NCBI GenBank assembly: GCA_022457155.1
Contig: JAJGOT010000029.1
Span: forward strand, 683,501-747,500
Origin: Cladopsammia gracilis
Taxonomy: Eukaryota; Cnidaria; Anthozoa; Scleractinia; Dendrophylliidae
Length of the DNA: 64,000 nt
Direction: 5' to 3'
Shown here: in pieces, positions 11,529 to 21,865 of the stretch
Layout of the letters: each line of letters opens with the position of its first letter
Numbering within the stretch: position 1 is the first letter of the stretch
Translations under genes and position numbers: made by a program
The notes under the pieces: generated by a model
Database searches by the model: none
What the model was told of the DNA's origin: nothing
The model's input: only the letters and a program-made list of their open reading frames with translations

Positions 11529-11671
11529 TAGCTGCGGTTACATGTTTTAATTTTTACTGACCTATAAGTAGCATGTAGATCTAGGTAAATTCGTATAAAC
11601 AATAGCCGCGCTTGCGGTTAATGTTATTTCGAATTTACCTAGGTAAAAGTTGAAACATGTAACCGCAGCTA
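11529..11671. mobile_element. Foldback MITE (TAGCTGCGGTTACATG ends)
   Basis: TAGCTGCGGTTACATGTTT at the left is the inverse of AAACATGTAACCGCAGCTA at the right; an inner pair (TAGGTAAATTCG/CGAATTTACCTA) extends the fold. No equivalent was seen in the right copy of the segmental duplication, so it probably inserted after duplication. Confidence 0.75.
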
Positions 11672-12958
11672 ACATTCAACAGAAAAAAACCATTTATAGT
11701 CAACTGATGCAGTTGTAACCAAGAGTTTCGTGCGGATATAGAACCTCATGACAGGGAGGTAAACTACTGTAGGTGTAGTTGTTAGTAGTATTATGCAGAT
11801 TTATTAAATAGCCTTTCTAAGCTTTGCTCTCCCAAGCCCAAGAGCTTGCCCGCAGGATATTATCACTTCGACAAAGAACTTCTCCTGTTTGTCGTCGCAT
11901 TGTCCGAATTGTATTTTTTGTTGAGTTATAACATTACATTAAGTAGGAAGGATACATTGCAAACTTACTATTAACGCATAACATACAATTTCATTTAATT
12001 ATATTAGTAATAAGTCCACTGACGTTTTTCCCGCTTTTTTTGCTAGTTCTATAATGAGCTTCTTATTTAATTTTTTCATTTTGGATATATTTATTTCCTT
12101 ACTAAGGAGTACTATTCAATCGTGCCCACTTTTTTCGGGAAAGAATTGTACATACACCTGCAGCTTAGATAAATGATTCTATATCTGCAGATATATGACA
12201 TATATGTATATAATAAATGTTTTGCAGTATGAAGTAAATGAAACAAAGGAAGGTTTGATGTATAATCTATTAAACCAAAACAAAGATTGAGGGCGATAAA
12301 TGTCTTTCAATTCAGTGAGATTTTGGGAACACCACTCAAAAGTCTTTCCCCAGAATTGTTTGGTACATTTACAGCTCCGAGAACTAGATGTATCAATGTT
12401 TCTATGGTTTCCCCATAAAAGGATCGAATAGGACAGAAATCAATCTGTTTTATCAATTTTATCTTATTAGTTTTATGCCTATCTTGGAAAGAAAGCCTTC
12501 ATTAAGTGTAGAAATTCGCCTGCGAAGAAACTTGAACTGAAAGACTGAGCTTTCTTTCTCATTTTTTTTTCTACATAACAACGGTAAGCGTAAAGAATGT
12601 TTAACAGTATAGAATTTTCAATTACGTTTTCCTCAGAAATCCATTTTTCCTCGTTTCTATACTCCTGGGTTCAAATCATCTGACTATGATATGAAAATTG
12701 GTAAAAAATAAGTATTAGAGACATTTCAGCAACAGATTTTTCACGTGAACAGCAAGCCGCAAACGACAGTTTCAGGTTAGGCGTTTGGCGTTCGAGGTAT
12801 CATGACTTTTATCGGTTTAGCTAGAGGTTGTCACTCGCTCGGTGTTGATCGCCGCCATATTGGATTTGCTCTCTGTGTAAATGCTTGTTGTTCGAGGGAA
12901 GACAAAATGTTCAACATGCTCTCTTTCGACTTGAATTTCTTCTCTATATCTAGACAGA
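11672..12958. other. Intergenic, no gene seen
   Basis: AT-rich. No supported gene. The short frame at 12802-13134 runs through the AAC microsatellite and is not convincing. Confidence 0.5.
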
Positions 12959-12959
12959 T

Positions 12960-12991
<32 letters not shown>
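12960..12991 (+). repeat. (AAC)n microsatellite
   Basis: About ten consecutive AAC units. Confidence 0.95.
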
Positions 12992-12992
<1 letters not shown>

Positions 12993-13273
12993 CTCACATA
13001 TTGTACCGTCAGTACGTGAGATAACTGAAAAGGAAAGCAAAGAAACCTTGAGGGAAACCACAAACGTGAAAACCTACTTCCTGCCGTCGAAAACGTGCGT
13101 TGAAAACCTCAAACGTGAAGTCAGCGCCTGGTAACGTGACTCCTAGACGTTTGCGGTTTGACGTTTGCAAGCAGAAAACCTGTAGCTAAATGTCTCTATT
13201 AAGAACTCATTAGTCGGTTGTATTTAGAGTCATGTTGCACTCATGATCAATTACACACAAGAAAACTCAAATA

Positions 13274-13425
13274 GGTGGTTTTCACGTTACGTCACGGCGG
13301 CCATGTTGGTGCACACCTACAAAAGAATTTTAATGAACTTCTTTTGTTGTGTGCACCAACATGGCCGCCATGGCCTTTGTCATTTGAGTTCCGCAGGACT
13401 GAAGGTCACGTGAGTGAAAACCATC
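13274..13425. mobile_element. Foldback MITE
   Basis: GGTTTTCACGTTACGTCAC faces GTCACGTGAGTGAAAACC, and inside GCGGCCATGTTGGTGCACAC faces GTGTGCACCAACATGGCCGC. Nearly the whole element pairs with itself around AAAGAATTTTAATGAACTTCTT. Confidence 0.78.
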
Positions 13426-13660
13426 TGTAAACTGCTGGCTGCCCCTTTTCAGTCAATCGAGCGGGCAAGCTGATCACGAAAACTAGCTCGGAGAGACTGG
13501 AGCGAGCAAACGAGCCCCCCGCTCGGTTCGCGCTACTTTCGCTCGGGCGCCGCTCGGATCGCCAATCGCGTATTTTCTCGCCCGCTCGACTATACAGAGA
13601 GCAACTGCTAGTAGTCTAAAACTCAAATGTCCTCCTGGTCCGTAGTATAATTACCGGTAA

Positions 13661-14005
13661 TAGGGAGCTTAAGCAACGACGACGGCAACTCCAAGGAAAA
13701 CGTCTTAAACTACTTTGCAGTTGTTCCAGTTTGTTTAGTTTGTCTAATGTAACTGGATTGTCCAGGAGCTGAATTTGTTGGGACGGCTTTTAAGTTTCAA
13801 TTATAGAGAAACGAAGACTAACCGTTGTGTCGCGTTATCCTCAAAACCTATAATTTGATCATTTGCCGTTGTTGTTTTTAAGAGAACGACAAAGAAATGT
13901 AGCAACATGTAAAACGCACGTGCAGAGGCATTGTTTTCACTCATTAAACCTACTGTTTTGTGTCGTTCTCTCTGCCGTCGCCGTCGCGGTTGCTTAAGTT
14001 CCCTA
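13661..14005. mobile_element. MITE with TAGGGAGCTTAAGCAAC ends
   Basis: The left TAGGGAGCTTAAGCAACGAC is inverted at the right as GTCGCGGTTGCTTAAGTTCCCTA with small mismatches. The internal minus-strand frame (13801-14061) is non-specific. Confidence 0.72.
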
Positions 14006-14542
14006 ATATATGCACACAGAACTCTACCCTGTCTACCAGACGCTTTGATCATGACATGCATAAAAATGAGATAAAAATGCTATTTTCGTGGTCGTATGTC
14101 TCGTTATTGACAAACGCGTGACAGTATTTTCCAGCCATTGTTTGTTCAAAGTCATCATTTATTTGTACAAAGCTGACGCCACTGTTTTCCTCTGACTTGC
14201 GCTTGATGCAGCTGTCATGAACCCAATCATACTGATCAATCGCTTTGGGGAATACCGACGTTTCTATCGTTAACATTTCTGTTAAGTAGCGTCTTATCAA
14301 ACTCATTTTCCTTTCTAAAGGACAATTTTTGTTAGAAACGCCTTTCAATCGGTTTTAATGCTTCGGTAAGTATATAACAATGTAATTTAAAACACCTTTA
14401 AGGGTTACTGAGTTACGAATAGCTGATTGTACGGCATTTTTATTTTTTAATAAATAAAACAGCTTGGCTGGTTTAATTTACTTTTCCTTTTATTATCACG
14501 ACAGGAACTTACCCAGTCGAGCAAAAATAAAAAAGAATTAAA

Positions 14543-15592
14543 ATGAACACAACAAATCTGACCAATCGGACCGTAGAGTCAATGTTATCAGCAGGCTATA
14601 AAGAGCCGTATGGACTGCGAGTCTTTAGGCTAGTGTTATTCTCCGTGATCATCTTGACGAGTTTAATCGGTAACGCTTTGGTTTTGAAAGCCGTGGTCGA
14701 GCAACCCACCCGTTACAAGCCGTTTACGTATTATTTAGTGGCAAACTTGGCTGTTGCGGAGATCGTCAGCTCGCTATGTCAGCCTTTTCTCGTGACCTAC
14801 CAAGAGAAATACAGTTGGATCTTTGGTGAATTCGCCTGTAAGCTGGTAAATCCGCTTCAAGTCTTAGCTGTTATTGTGGTCACACTCAACTTGGCAGCCA
14901 TTGCTGTATATCGCTATCGAGCCATAACCATTACTCCACTTAGAAAGAAAATGACAAGCGTCGTTATTGGCGGAATGTGGCTGCTGGCGCTAGCAGTGTC
15001 GCTTCCTTTGTTTGTTACACGAATTCTGCTAGTACACCCATCGGGACAAAAAATGTGCCTGTCAAAATTCCGGGGTGTCAGGACGTACAACATTATCAGG
15101 TTCACACTAACTTTCTTATTTCCCTATTTAGTCATGACCTGGTCTTACGGCGCTGTCACACTGCATCTCAAGCGTCATATCCGAAATAACGTCGTGGAAT
15201 CTCCGGAGCTCCCGACGAACTCCGAGGACCGACGAGAGGTGTATAATCTTCGACAAAATAAACCTAAAAGACCTAAAAGGCAACTACAACTGGAGCTCAA
15301 CAAACAACCAAGAGGAAGCAAAACCGGCATGGAACTAGAATTCGACTTATTAAGAATGATCTATGTGATAATCATATCATTTGTGGTGTGTTATATTCCA
15401 TATCAGGCCCTGTTTCTGTGGGAATACTCCACCGATGTAAACGGCGGTTGGCGCTTTCCTTATCACGAAGTTTTGCGCAAGTATTTTTATATTCTGACGT
15501 GTTTACCAGGTGCAATTCATCCTCTGTGTTACGGCACAATGAACAGATTCTTTGCGAGAGCTTTCTCCAGGATTGTGATGTGCAGGCGTTGA
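14543..15592 (+). CDS. Class A (rhodopsin-like) GPCR, copy A of an inverted pair
   Basis: An intronless 349-residue seven-helix receptor, presumably at the plasma membrane; ligand unknown, general form peptide-receptor-like. Three N-terminal sequons (N2, N5, N8). Helices lie near 28-50 (N44 of GN), 61-84, 97-124, 138-160, 184-208, 270-292 and 305-330. C99 and C172 can form the usual disulfide. Core motifs deviate: E73 where Asp of helix 2 is usual, YRY (123-125) for DRY, CYIP (283-286) for CWxP, and HPLCY (326-330) for NPxxY. Compared with the copy at 45103-46146 it lacks four residues (MATV) at the start of helix 4 and differs in loop 3. The ATG at 14543 aligns with the partner's second Met. 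The two are roughly 90% identical by eye. Confidence 0.92.
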   Translation: MNTTNLTNRTVESMLSAGYKEPYGLRVFRLVLFSVIILTSLIGNALVLKAVVEQPTRYKPFTYYLVANLAVAEIVSSLCQPFLVTYQEKYSWIFGEFACKLVNPLQVLAVIVVTLNLAAIAVYRYRAITITPLRKKMTSVVIGGMWLLALAVSLPLFVTRILLVHPSGQKMCLSKFRGVRTYNIIRFTLTFLFPYLVMTWSYGAVTLHLKRHIRNNVVESPELPTNSEDRREVYNLRQNKPKRPKRQLQLELNKQPRGSKTGMELEFDLLRMIYVIIISFVVCYIPYQALFLWEYSTDVNGGWRFPYHEVLRKYFYILTCLPGAIHPLCYGTMNRFFARAFSRIVMCRR

Positions 15593-15840
15593 CGCGATAC
15601 ACATCTGACGTACGCTCAGTTATGCCACGTGATACCTCATGTTTAGTAGCAATGAGTGTCAAAGGGGATTTTGCTTTCGCTGTGGTTTTGTTATTTGCTT
15701 ACTTTGTGATTGGGTAAAAAGCTCGTGACTTTCTCAGCTTGCAGTGAGAAGTAAAACCAAAACCAATCGTGATTCGCTCATACGCGTTTTCCCGGGTCTT
15801 TCTGTCCGCTCTTGGTGCCTACTGCATGAATTTGCATTGA
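15593..15840 (+). other. Conserved 3' flank of GPCR copy A
   Basis: The 250 bp after the stop (for example GATACACATCTGAC and GTGACTTTCTCAGC) are also found after copy B, showing that the duplication includes the 3' UTR or flank. No clear AATAAA was assigned. Confidence 0.6.
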
Positions 15841-16325
15841 TTCTTGATTGGCTCACTGGATTGTCTAGTCAGTACGTCTATTTAAAACTGAATAGCTTGT
15901 ACGTTCTATTTTATTTTGAATGGGAACCCACTTGTATCGGTGTCATCAACAGTGACAGCAATGATTTGGATCAGAGATTTGCTTAATTTGAAATCTTCAT
16001 TGCACGCCAATAAACCGTAAATGTGGATTATTTTAATCCCTTATGGCTCCGTCAAAAGCAAAATTGAAGAGAGAATATTAAAATTCATAAGAATTTCACC
16101 ATTAGAGACATAGGCGTACGAGGGGTAGGGGCTGGGGGGGCTGCAGCAGTCGTAAAAAAATATAGTATTATTCGGGAAAAACTGGTCGACTATTCGGGCA
16201 TGACAGACACAGAAAATTACTGAATTATTTTGTGATTCAATGTCTTAAATTAATTGTTTTTATTTCGTTACTCACATTACTCACTTAACTTTCTAACCAA
16301 GCTCTACTACATCGATCAACCGCGC
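15841..16325. other. Intergenic, no gene seen
   Basis: No supported feature. A short G-rich run lies near 16120-16140. Confidence 0.5.
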
Positions 16326-16660
16326 ATAGGCCCTATTCACATGGAAAGGGGATGATCCTGGTGCTAGGATCATCCGAGCGCAACATGTTTTCTACTTTCA
16401 GTTTACATGCGAAGGGTTGCATTTGGCCCTAGCGCTAAGATCACCCTAGCGCTAGGATCATCCGAGCTCCATGTAAACGGCCTTGTCTTGCTTTGCAACC
16501 GCGCCGAACTCAAAGGTACTGGGGCCATCCTGCCGAATTTTTCACGTAAACCAAATGAAGAGTTGATCCTGGATGCCGCATTTACGCATGTAAACCAAAT
16601 GAATCTTCTAGAATCATCCTAGCACTAGGATCATCCTCTTTCCATGTAAATAGGGCCATA
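16326..16660. mobile_element. MITE with GGCCCTATTYACATGG ends and internal GATCCTAGYRCTAGGATC repeats
   Basis: Left ATAGGCCCTATTCACATGG is the inverse of right CCATGTAAATAGGGCCATA. The palindrome ATCCTAGCGCTAGGATCATC or a variant recurs four or more times inside. Non-coding. Confidence 0.8.
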
Positions 16661-18140
16661 GAACGACAAATTTGCGTTGTGGTCCGCCAAAGGTGGGAAT
16701 GATATTGTAGACCGCGCAAGAACTGAAACTAAGTATAACATTTGGCGACCATCTTGCTTAGGACAGTATGTGTGGTTGGTGTCTGGTCGTTCAAAGTATG
16801 TCTCTCGAAGTCTCGTAAAGTATATCTTATCGGTACCGTGTGAAGTGCGAAGAATGCGAGATGTAGAAGCTCATTCACGCATCGTTCACAGCGGTAGAAA
16901 AGTAAAATGTCAGCGAGTGCTAGAATCATCATCATGACGAATAAACATGACGTCACGAGTTTCATTCGGGCAAATTAAGTTCAGTCCCCCGACAAAATTT
17001 TTCCCGTACGCCGATGATTAGAGACTTGTTACAATTTTTCTGTCGCAAGACTTTGCTCCATTGCCAATTACGCCAAGGGAAAATCCAGAAGTGACAAACA
17101 GCAGAAAGACCGCCCACTATCTCGAACTCTGAAGGGGAACACATCGGGAAAGTTGTCTGACTTAGCGACGGTACCAGATATCCAGAGTGGGGTTGAATTC
17201 TCTAATTTACAGCAACATTGAGCTAGTATACAAATCACCGACCTATCGGTGTTCGCAGAGTCTGCTCTATTTGTTTCTATATAGCATATTAACAATCCTT
17301 ACTTTTTACACTGCATTATGACAATATTTCTCAATTACAGTGGTGTAGCGAACAAACCGTCAGAACCGTGCGTTACAATGTATTGCATACAAAGTCCAGT
17401 GTAGTGTTATGATTTTTATCCTACTAATTTAGGCCACGGGAAGCCACACTTTGTTCGAAATACTGCAGAAAATGACTGAGCCCCGGCTGTCTCGAACACA
17501 CCGCTGCGAATTAAGAAAGCCGAATTCTAACGAGTAGTTTTATATCGTTTATGTCTAGGAGACAGCTAAGCAATTTAGACAGCGCAGTGGCTTTATTTTA
17601 TTTTTTTTTCATAAAAAGGCTGTTTGTGCTAATTTTGCGTCTGGCTTTGTTCCTGAAGAATGGAAATTATCCAAACTGGGCGTACGGGGTGAACGCTCAG
17701 ATTTAAATATTAATTATACGACTGTCTGAAAGGTAGCAATCCTTGTCATCACGGTAAGGACCAAAATAACAACAACACAGCATAATAAAGACAGAGTTCC
17801 TACTCATCCGGCTGCCGTCTATGGCATAATTACCTAAGCGCAAAGAAAAACGCTTTTTAGTGTTCCGCATGATCTTATTCCCCCGCTTATTCCTCTGATC
17901 AGCTTTAGCCCACTTTTTGATTGCCAATAAAACCAGTCAAATGTGAAATGCAAATTAGTTTGATGCTAACTCAGATTAGTGCTAAGACCTATACTATAAA
18001 TCGGAAATCTCTATTTCATTAATCTAGGTCGTTATAGCAAAGGTATATTCGAGAGAATCATTTACGACCAATTCCTGATAACAACTTAACAAGTCACGAA
18101 TCGGGTTTCCAACCACTTAAATCTGCATGCCGTAACTACC
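16661..18140. other. Intergenic, no gene seen
   Basis: Several short frames (60-86 codons) without recognisable domains. No repeat assigned. Confidence 0.5.
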
Positions 18141-18171
18141 CATGCTATGCATGCTTGAAATCATCACTTTG

Positions 18172-18350
18172 AACATAGATTTTGACGATTTTGTCAAACG
18201 CTCGAAAGAGTGTTTGATCATGCAAGTATCCAAACACCTTGAATTCGGTAAAAAAACATTCGGCTGCGCCTCGTTTTTTCAACGCACTTTAGCTCCCTCG
18301 GTGTTTGGAAATCCCGATGAAACACTCTTCTTTTAGTTTGATCAGATCAC
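18172..18350. repeat. F-family foldback repeat, copy 1
   Basis: GTCAAACGCTCGAAAGAGTG... faces ...GAAACACTCTTCTTTTAGTTTGATC around CAAACACCTTGAATTCGG and CGGCTGCGCCTCGTTTTTTC. The same layout recurs at 39590-39745, 39830-40040 and 47235-47440. Confidence 0.65.
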
Positions 18351-18424
18351 TGATATTTGGCCTTATAAACACCGACACCGTAACACCAGCGTTATCACAA
18401 TATTCTTTTGTCTCAACTGAAAGA

Positions 18425-18800
18425 ATATGGTGTCGTCGACACTTCATATAACTTGTTCAAATCTTACTTAGAGTGCCGTAAATGGCTGTGATCTTTCTCA
18501 GATATCCCGCCATTAACTTACGGTATTCCTCATGGAACAACAGTAGTCCCGCTCCTATTTATAATTCATATCAGTGACTTACCGAATTGCCTCCAACATT
18601 CCCAACCTCGAATGTATGCTGATGACTCGCACTTAACCTTTGATCGTGAGCAAAAAGTTAATCAAAATGTTTCTTGGAACATTCATATCGGATAAAATAT
18701 GCAAGAAAATTCTCTCGGTGCAGCATTCACATCCATCACATCGATAAAATATGCAAGAAAATTCTCTCGGGCATCGGAGCATTGAAGCGTATAAGGGGTG
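18425..18800 (+). pseudogene. LINE reverse transcriptase fragment
   Basis: With tolerated stops and shifts it reads NLFKSYLECRKWL, LTYGIPHGTTVVPLLF, then ISDLPNCLQHSQPRMYADDS. These are the GVPQGSxLGPLLF block and the YADD active site of non-LTR reverse transcriptases (jockey/CR1/L2-like). It later reaches HIDKICKKILSGIGALKRIR. A 28-bp piece containing GATAAAATATGCAAG is locally duplicated (about 18691 and 18741). In-frame stops make it non-functional. Confidence 0.75.
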
Positions 18801-19094
18801 ATCACCTCCAATATTTATTTTTAGGCAACGAGGGGATATGTGATTTATTCACCGAGGACGTATCAGCTTTGCTTTGCCCCGTTGGGACTTCGTATTCGGG
18901 TCAGTGTAGTTCTAAAAAAATCAGTCAGTCGTATGTTCGACTGAACACAAAAGGGCTGACAGAAAATGACAAGATTTATGGAGGTTAATCTACATCAATC
19001 GGGCCGATAAAATTCTTAAATTAATTTAAATCTTCGCGAGTTGTATCTTGAACGGGAGAGAATATCCACTAGCATGTAAACAACGCATTCAGTG
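18801..19094. other. Unassigned tail after LINE fragment
   Basis: The reading frame runs on to 18988 without recognisable LINE motifs. No other feature. Confidence 0.4.
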
Positions 19095-19350
19095 TCTTTA
19101 GGGGCCGATTACATGGCGAATTTCAGCCCGGGCTGAGATTTCGTTGTGATTACATGACAAAATTTCCAGCCCGGGCTGAGATTTCAGTCCGGGCACCAAG
19201 TTTGAAATAGCGCGGGAAGATTGATAACGAGAATTAAAATGGCGTCACTGGGCATGCCCAAATTCACTTTTCAGCCCGGGCTGAAATTCTGATGCGATTA
19301 CATGGCGAATTTCAGCCCGTTTGGCAGGGCTGAAAATTCCAGCCCGGTTT
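19095..19350. mobile_element. MITE rich in CAGCCCGGGCTGA palindromes
   Basis: GATTACATGGCGAATTTCAG occurs at about 19106 and again at 19296; the palindrome CAGCCCGGGCTGA occurs at least three times. The left end is GGGGCCGATTACATGG, but the matching right end is not intact, so this copy looks truncated. Confidence 0.6.
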
Positions 19351-20081
19351 CTGACCTCCTCAATATCTTGTGGATATCACTCACTAACAGACCAGTTGCA
19401 GCATAGTTTACCATAGTTCTTGACCCTGATGGGAACATACATGGATTTCACTACTCGGAGAGTTGTTGTTGGTATATAACGCGCTTTTGACATTTAGGAT
19501 AGCAAAATGCTTCGGAGCTCTTTGGAAACGACCTATAGCATTCATAAGGTGGTCGGACTGTATTAAGTATTGTTTGGCGATTCTCGGAAGATGTGGAAAA
19601 CATTCATACGTTCTTCGAAAAGCTTCTGGAGGTCTTTGATATAAACTAATTTATGCTCTGACGTCTTAAAAAATTACAATAATGTAAAATTAGTAAAATT
19701 AAAAAGAAATTAACTGAGATCTGTCAAAATTAACTGATACTGAAAAATGGCTAAACTTTTAACTGATATATAGTTGAGAAATGGCCGAAACAGGACCGAA
19801 AATTTAACTGATAACTGAGATTCCAATACCCCCTTCGAGACCCTCCTATAATGATTATGTCAGAATGACGAGGTTTTGTTTTTATTCTTCTCATTTTACC
19901 CTAATCTATACCTTGTTGGTTTAAAATATCGGCGTTCCTTCCTGAACACTCTAAGTGATACCAAAAATCCGTAACCCTAAACGAGATGACGAACTTCCCC
20001 GTACCTTTAATTCATATGACAGTCCCCCTCCCTCCAGAAGTATGATGAGTTATTGCCTTGGGAGATTACTTCCAGTGGTTG
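19351..20081. other. Intergenic, no gene seen
   Basis: A short repeated word (TTAACTGATA) near 19725-19815. No gene. Confidence 0.5.
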
Positions 20082-20270
20082 CAGGGGCGTAGCTACGGGG
20101 ATCCTGGGGTGCCCGTGACCCCCCCCCCCCCCCCTCCTTGTAAGATAATTTTAGTAAAACACAGCATTGATGTCGACATAGCAATCTAGTAAGTACCCTG
20201 GGTGTGACACAGTGTGACCCCCCCTCCCCTTGCCCCCGCACCCCTATGAAAAATCCTAGCTACGCCCCTG
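20082..20270. mobile_element. hAT-like MITE (CAGGGGCGTAGCTA ends)
   Basis: CAGGGGCGTAGCTACGG at the left is inverted at the right as CCTAGCTACGCCCCTG. CAGNGGCG ends are typical of hAT elements. The interior is C-rich (20117-20134). A clean 8-bp target duplication was not found. Confidence 0.68.
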
Positions 20271-20728
20271 GGTTGGCAGCCAATTTTGTTTTCTTACAGT
20301 CAGTAAACCTCTGTTACTGAAGCGAATAAAAACAACAAAATTCATCATGACAAAATACTCCAACATTACAGACTTTGCCAACATTACAGACTCCATTTGC
20401 TCGAGCGTTAATTGGACGCGGTGCCTTCACGTTCTTTGATTAACGATAATAGAAAATGAGACATGCTATTCTCGTTAAAGGCCTTCAAATAATTTGGACA
20501 AAGCGTATGGAAGCCATTTACATCATAAACAGTTTGATATACTTTGATCAAATTATATAAAGAACCTTCGAAAGTATAAAACGGCCCTAAGAAACGCATG
20601 CAAAAACACATAGCAAAGGCAAAGCGAGCATTAACACTACTATCGATCGATTATTTACTCTATTCAAAGTCAATTTGAATTGGTAATACATGACCCTGTG
20701 GGAATTTATAAATGAGCAGTTAAGTAGG
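20271..20728. other. Intergenic, no gene seen
   Basis: No supported feature other than the TATA-like box just downstream. Confidence 0.5.
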
Positions 20729-20736
20729 TATATAAG
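20729..20736 (+). promoter_or_regulatory. TATA-like box
   Basis: TATATAAG lies 100 bp upstream of ATG 20837, with the expected start region around 20755-20770. It supports a short first exon at 20837-20980. Confidence 0.4.
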
Positions 20737-20836
20737 GGATTTGACCGCTCATTAGTATTCACTTGTTAAGAAACCCGCGAAGAAGTGGATTTGGCGTTCT
20801 CAGCGCTCGCAAGATATCAAACCGCGATTTCAAACT

Positions 20837-20980
20837 ATGGCGGACGAACAAGTTCCAATTGCTGCCGTTGGAGAACGCGAACAGATTCGTGAGATAATTC
20901 GACCGATAGCAAACGAAGGACAGGTAGAGGCGCGGGTTCCCCAAGCAGATCCGGTGCAACCGGTTGAACGTCCGCGAGAG
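20837..20980 (+). CDS. Putative short first coding exon, product unrecognised
   Basis: ATG 20837 opens exactly 48 codons (MADEQVPIAAVGEREQIR... ending VERPRE) and stops at AGAG|GTAATT, a plausible donor in phase 0. The peptide is acidic and proline-containing, with no signal peptide or membrane segment, and I do not recognise it. Downstream is a G/T-rich intron-like tract and later the DIRS-like retroelement at 23.65-26.9 kb, so it could be either a host first exon or the 5' ORF of a retroelement. No acceptor or second exon was identified. Confidence 0.4.
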
Positions 20981-21111
20981 GTAATTTTTGTCTTTTAATC
21001 TCCGTAGTTTTTTATTCTGCGAGTCGCTGTCGGGTTACTTTGATTCCTTTCGCTGTCTTGGGTCGGTTGTTCGGGAGGGGTTTTTTGACGTTTCACGTTT
21101 GGGCGTATCGG

Positions 21112-21820
21112 TCGGTGCGATAAGGTGTTTGATTGTGTAGTTATAGAGGTGTTTACCTCCGTGATTATGGGGTGTTTGCCTGTGTGGCTGTGTTAGAGCT
21201 TGTTTGCGAGGTTTGAGAGTTATTTGCCTGCGTGGTTTTGGGATTATTTCGCCGCCTGTGTGGCGCGGAAGGTTTGGGCTGTTTGGTTGTGTTTTGGTTT
21301 TCGGTTGGTTTAATTCCCCTAGCTTGCTGTTATGGGGTCGGTTCTTCGGCAGGGAGTTTTGACGTCATTTTACGTTGGGCGTAAAATGACGAGCTAGTGT
21401 ACAGCACCCATTCCAATACCAACGTTATTCATCTAATGTTAACGCCCACAAGTTTTCTTTTTTTGTAAGAACTGTTCCCGCTTGGAACGCTTTGTCTCCA
21501 GCTTTTGTATGTGCTGACACTGTTGCTGCGTTTCATTCAAGTATTTGTAACAATTTCACGTATTGACGATTTTTTTTTCCTTCGCTGTCAATGTCATGAG
21601 CTTCCGTGTTCTGACCGCCCATTGCCGGATTAGCTTGCTAAAGGCAATGGGCGTTGGCACCCTAGGAAGGGAACGGGAAAATTAGTATTGGTCCGTGCGG
21701 TTAGGTGTTTGATTGTGTAGTTATGAGGTGTTTACCTCCATGGTTGTGAGGTGTTTGCCTGTGTGGCTGTTTAGAGCTTGTTGCGAGGTTTTGAGAATTA
21801 ATTGCCCCCGTGGTCCTCAA
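21112..21820. repeat. Direct duplication flanking a LINE 3' end
   Basis: A G/T-rich block with TGTTTGATTGTGTAGTTAT and GGTGTTTACCTCC occurs at about 21112-21240 and again at 21695-21820 (offset about 580 bp). The LINE fragment lies between the two. Confidence 0.65.
21391..21566 (+). pseudogene. LINE 3' end (C-terminus of reverse transcriptase ORF)
   Basis: The open frame reads QHPFQYQRYSSNVNAHKFSF then VRTVPAWNALSP and ends at TGA 21564-21566. This is the conserved C-terminal signature of many invertebrate L2/CR1-type LINEs. Downstream is a hairpin GCCCATTGCC/GGCAATGGGC (21617-21652), likely a 3' UTR structure. The copy is 5'-truncated. Confidence 0.75.
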
Positions 21821-21865
21821 ATTATGGTATGGTGTTGCAAAAATGCTTTTCAGTTGAAGACACAG

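Larger units (their letters stand above)
10170..15840. repeat. Left copy of an inverted segmental duplication
   Basis: Blocks here match the reverse complement of 44905-52650 in the same relative order: 10.20-10.33 kb against 52.5-52.63 kb (shared GAATCATTCAT and GGAAAATCGAAGATT-like words), 10.46-10.87 kb against 51.97-52.4 kb (shared ACATCGTCAATAAAAG and GTGAAGCTACATG), 10.87-11.16 kb against 51.5-51.77 kb (shared TTTCAATCGTGT and TTTTACAGTTTTGCA), 14.3-15.84 kb against 44.9-46.4 kb including a GPCR gene. Non-matching stretches contain lineage-specific insertions. The coding part is much better conserved than the flanks. Confidence 0.8.
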
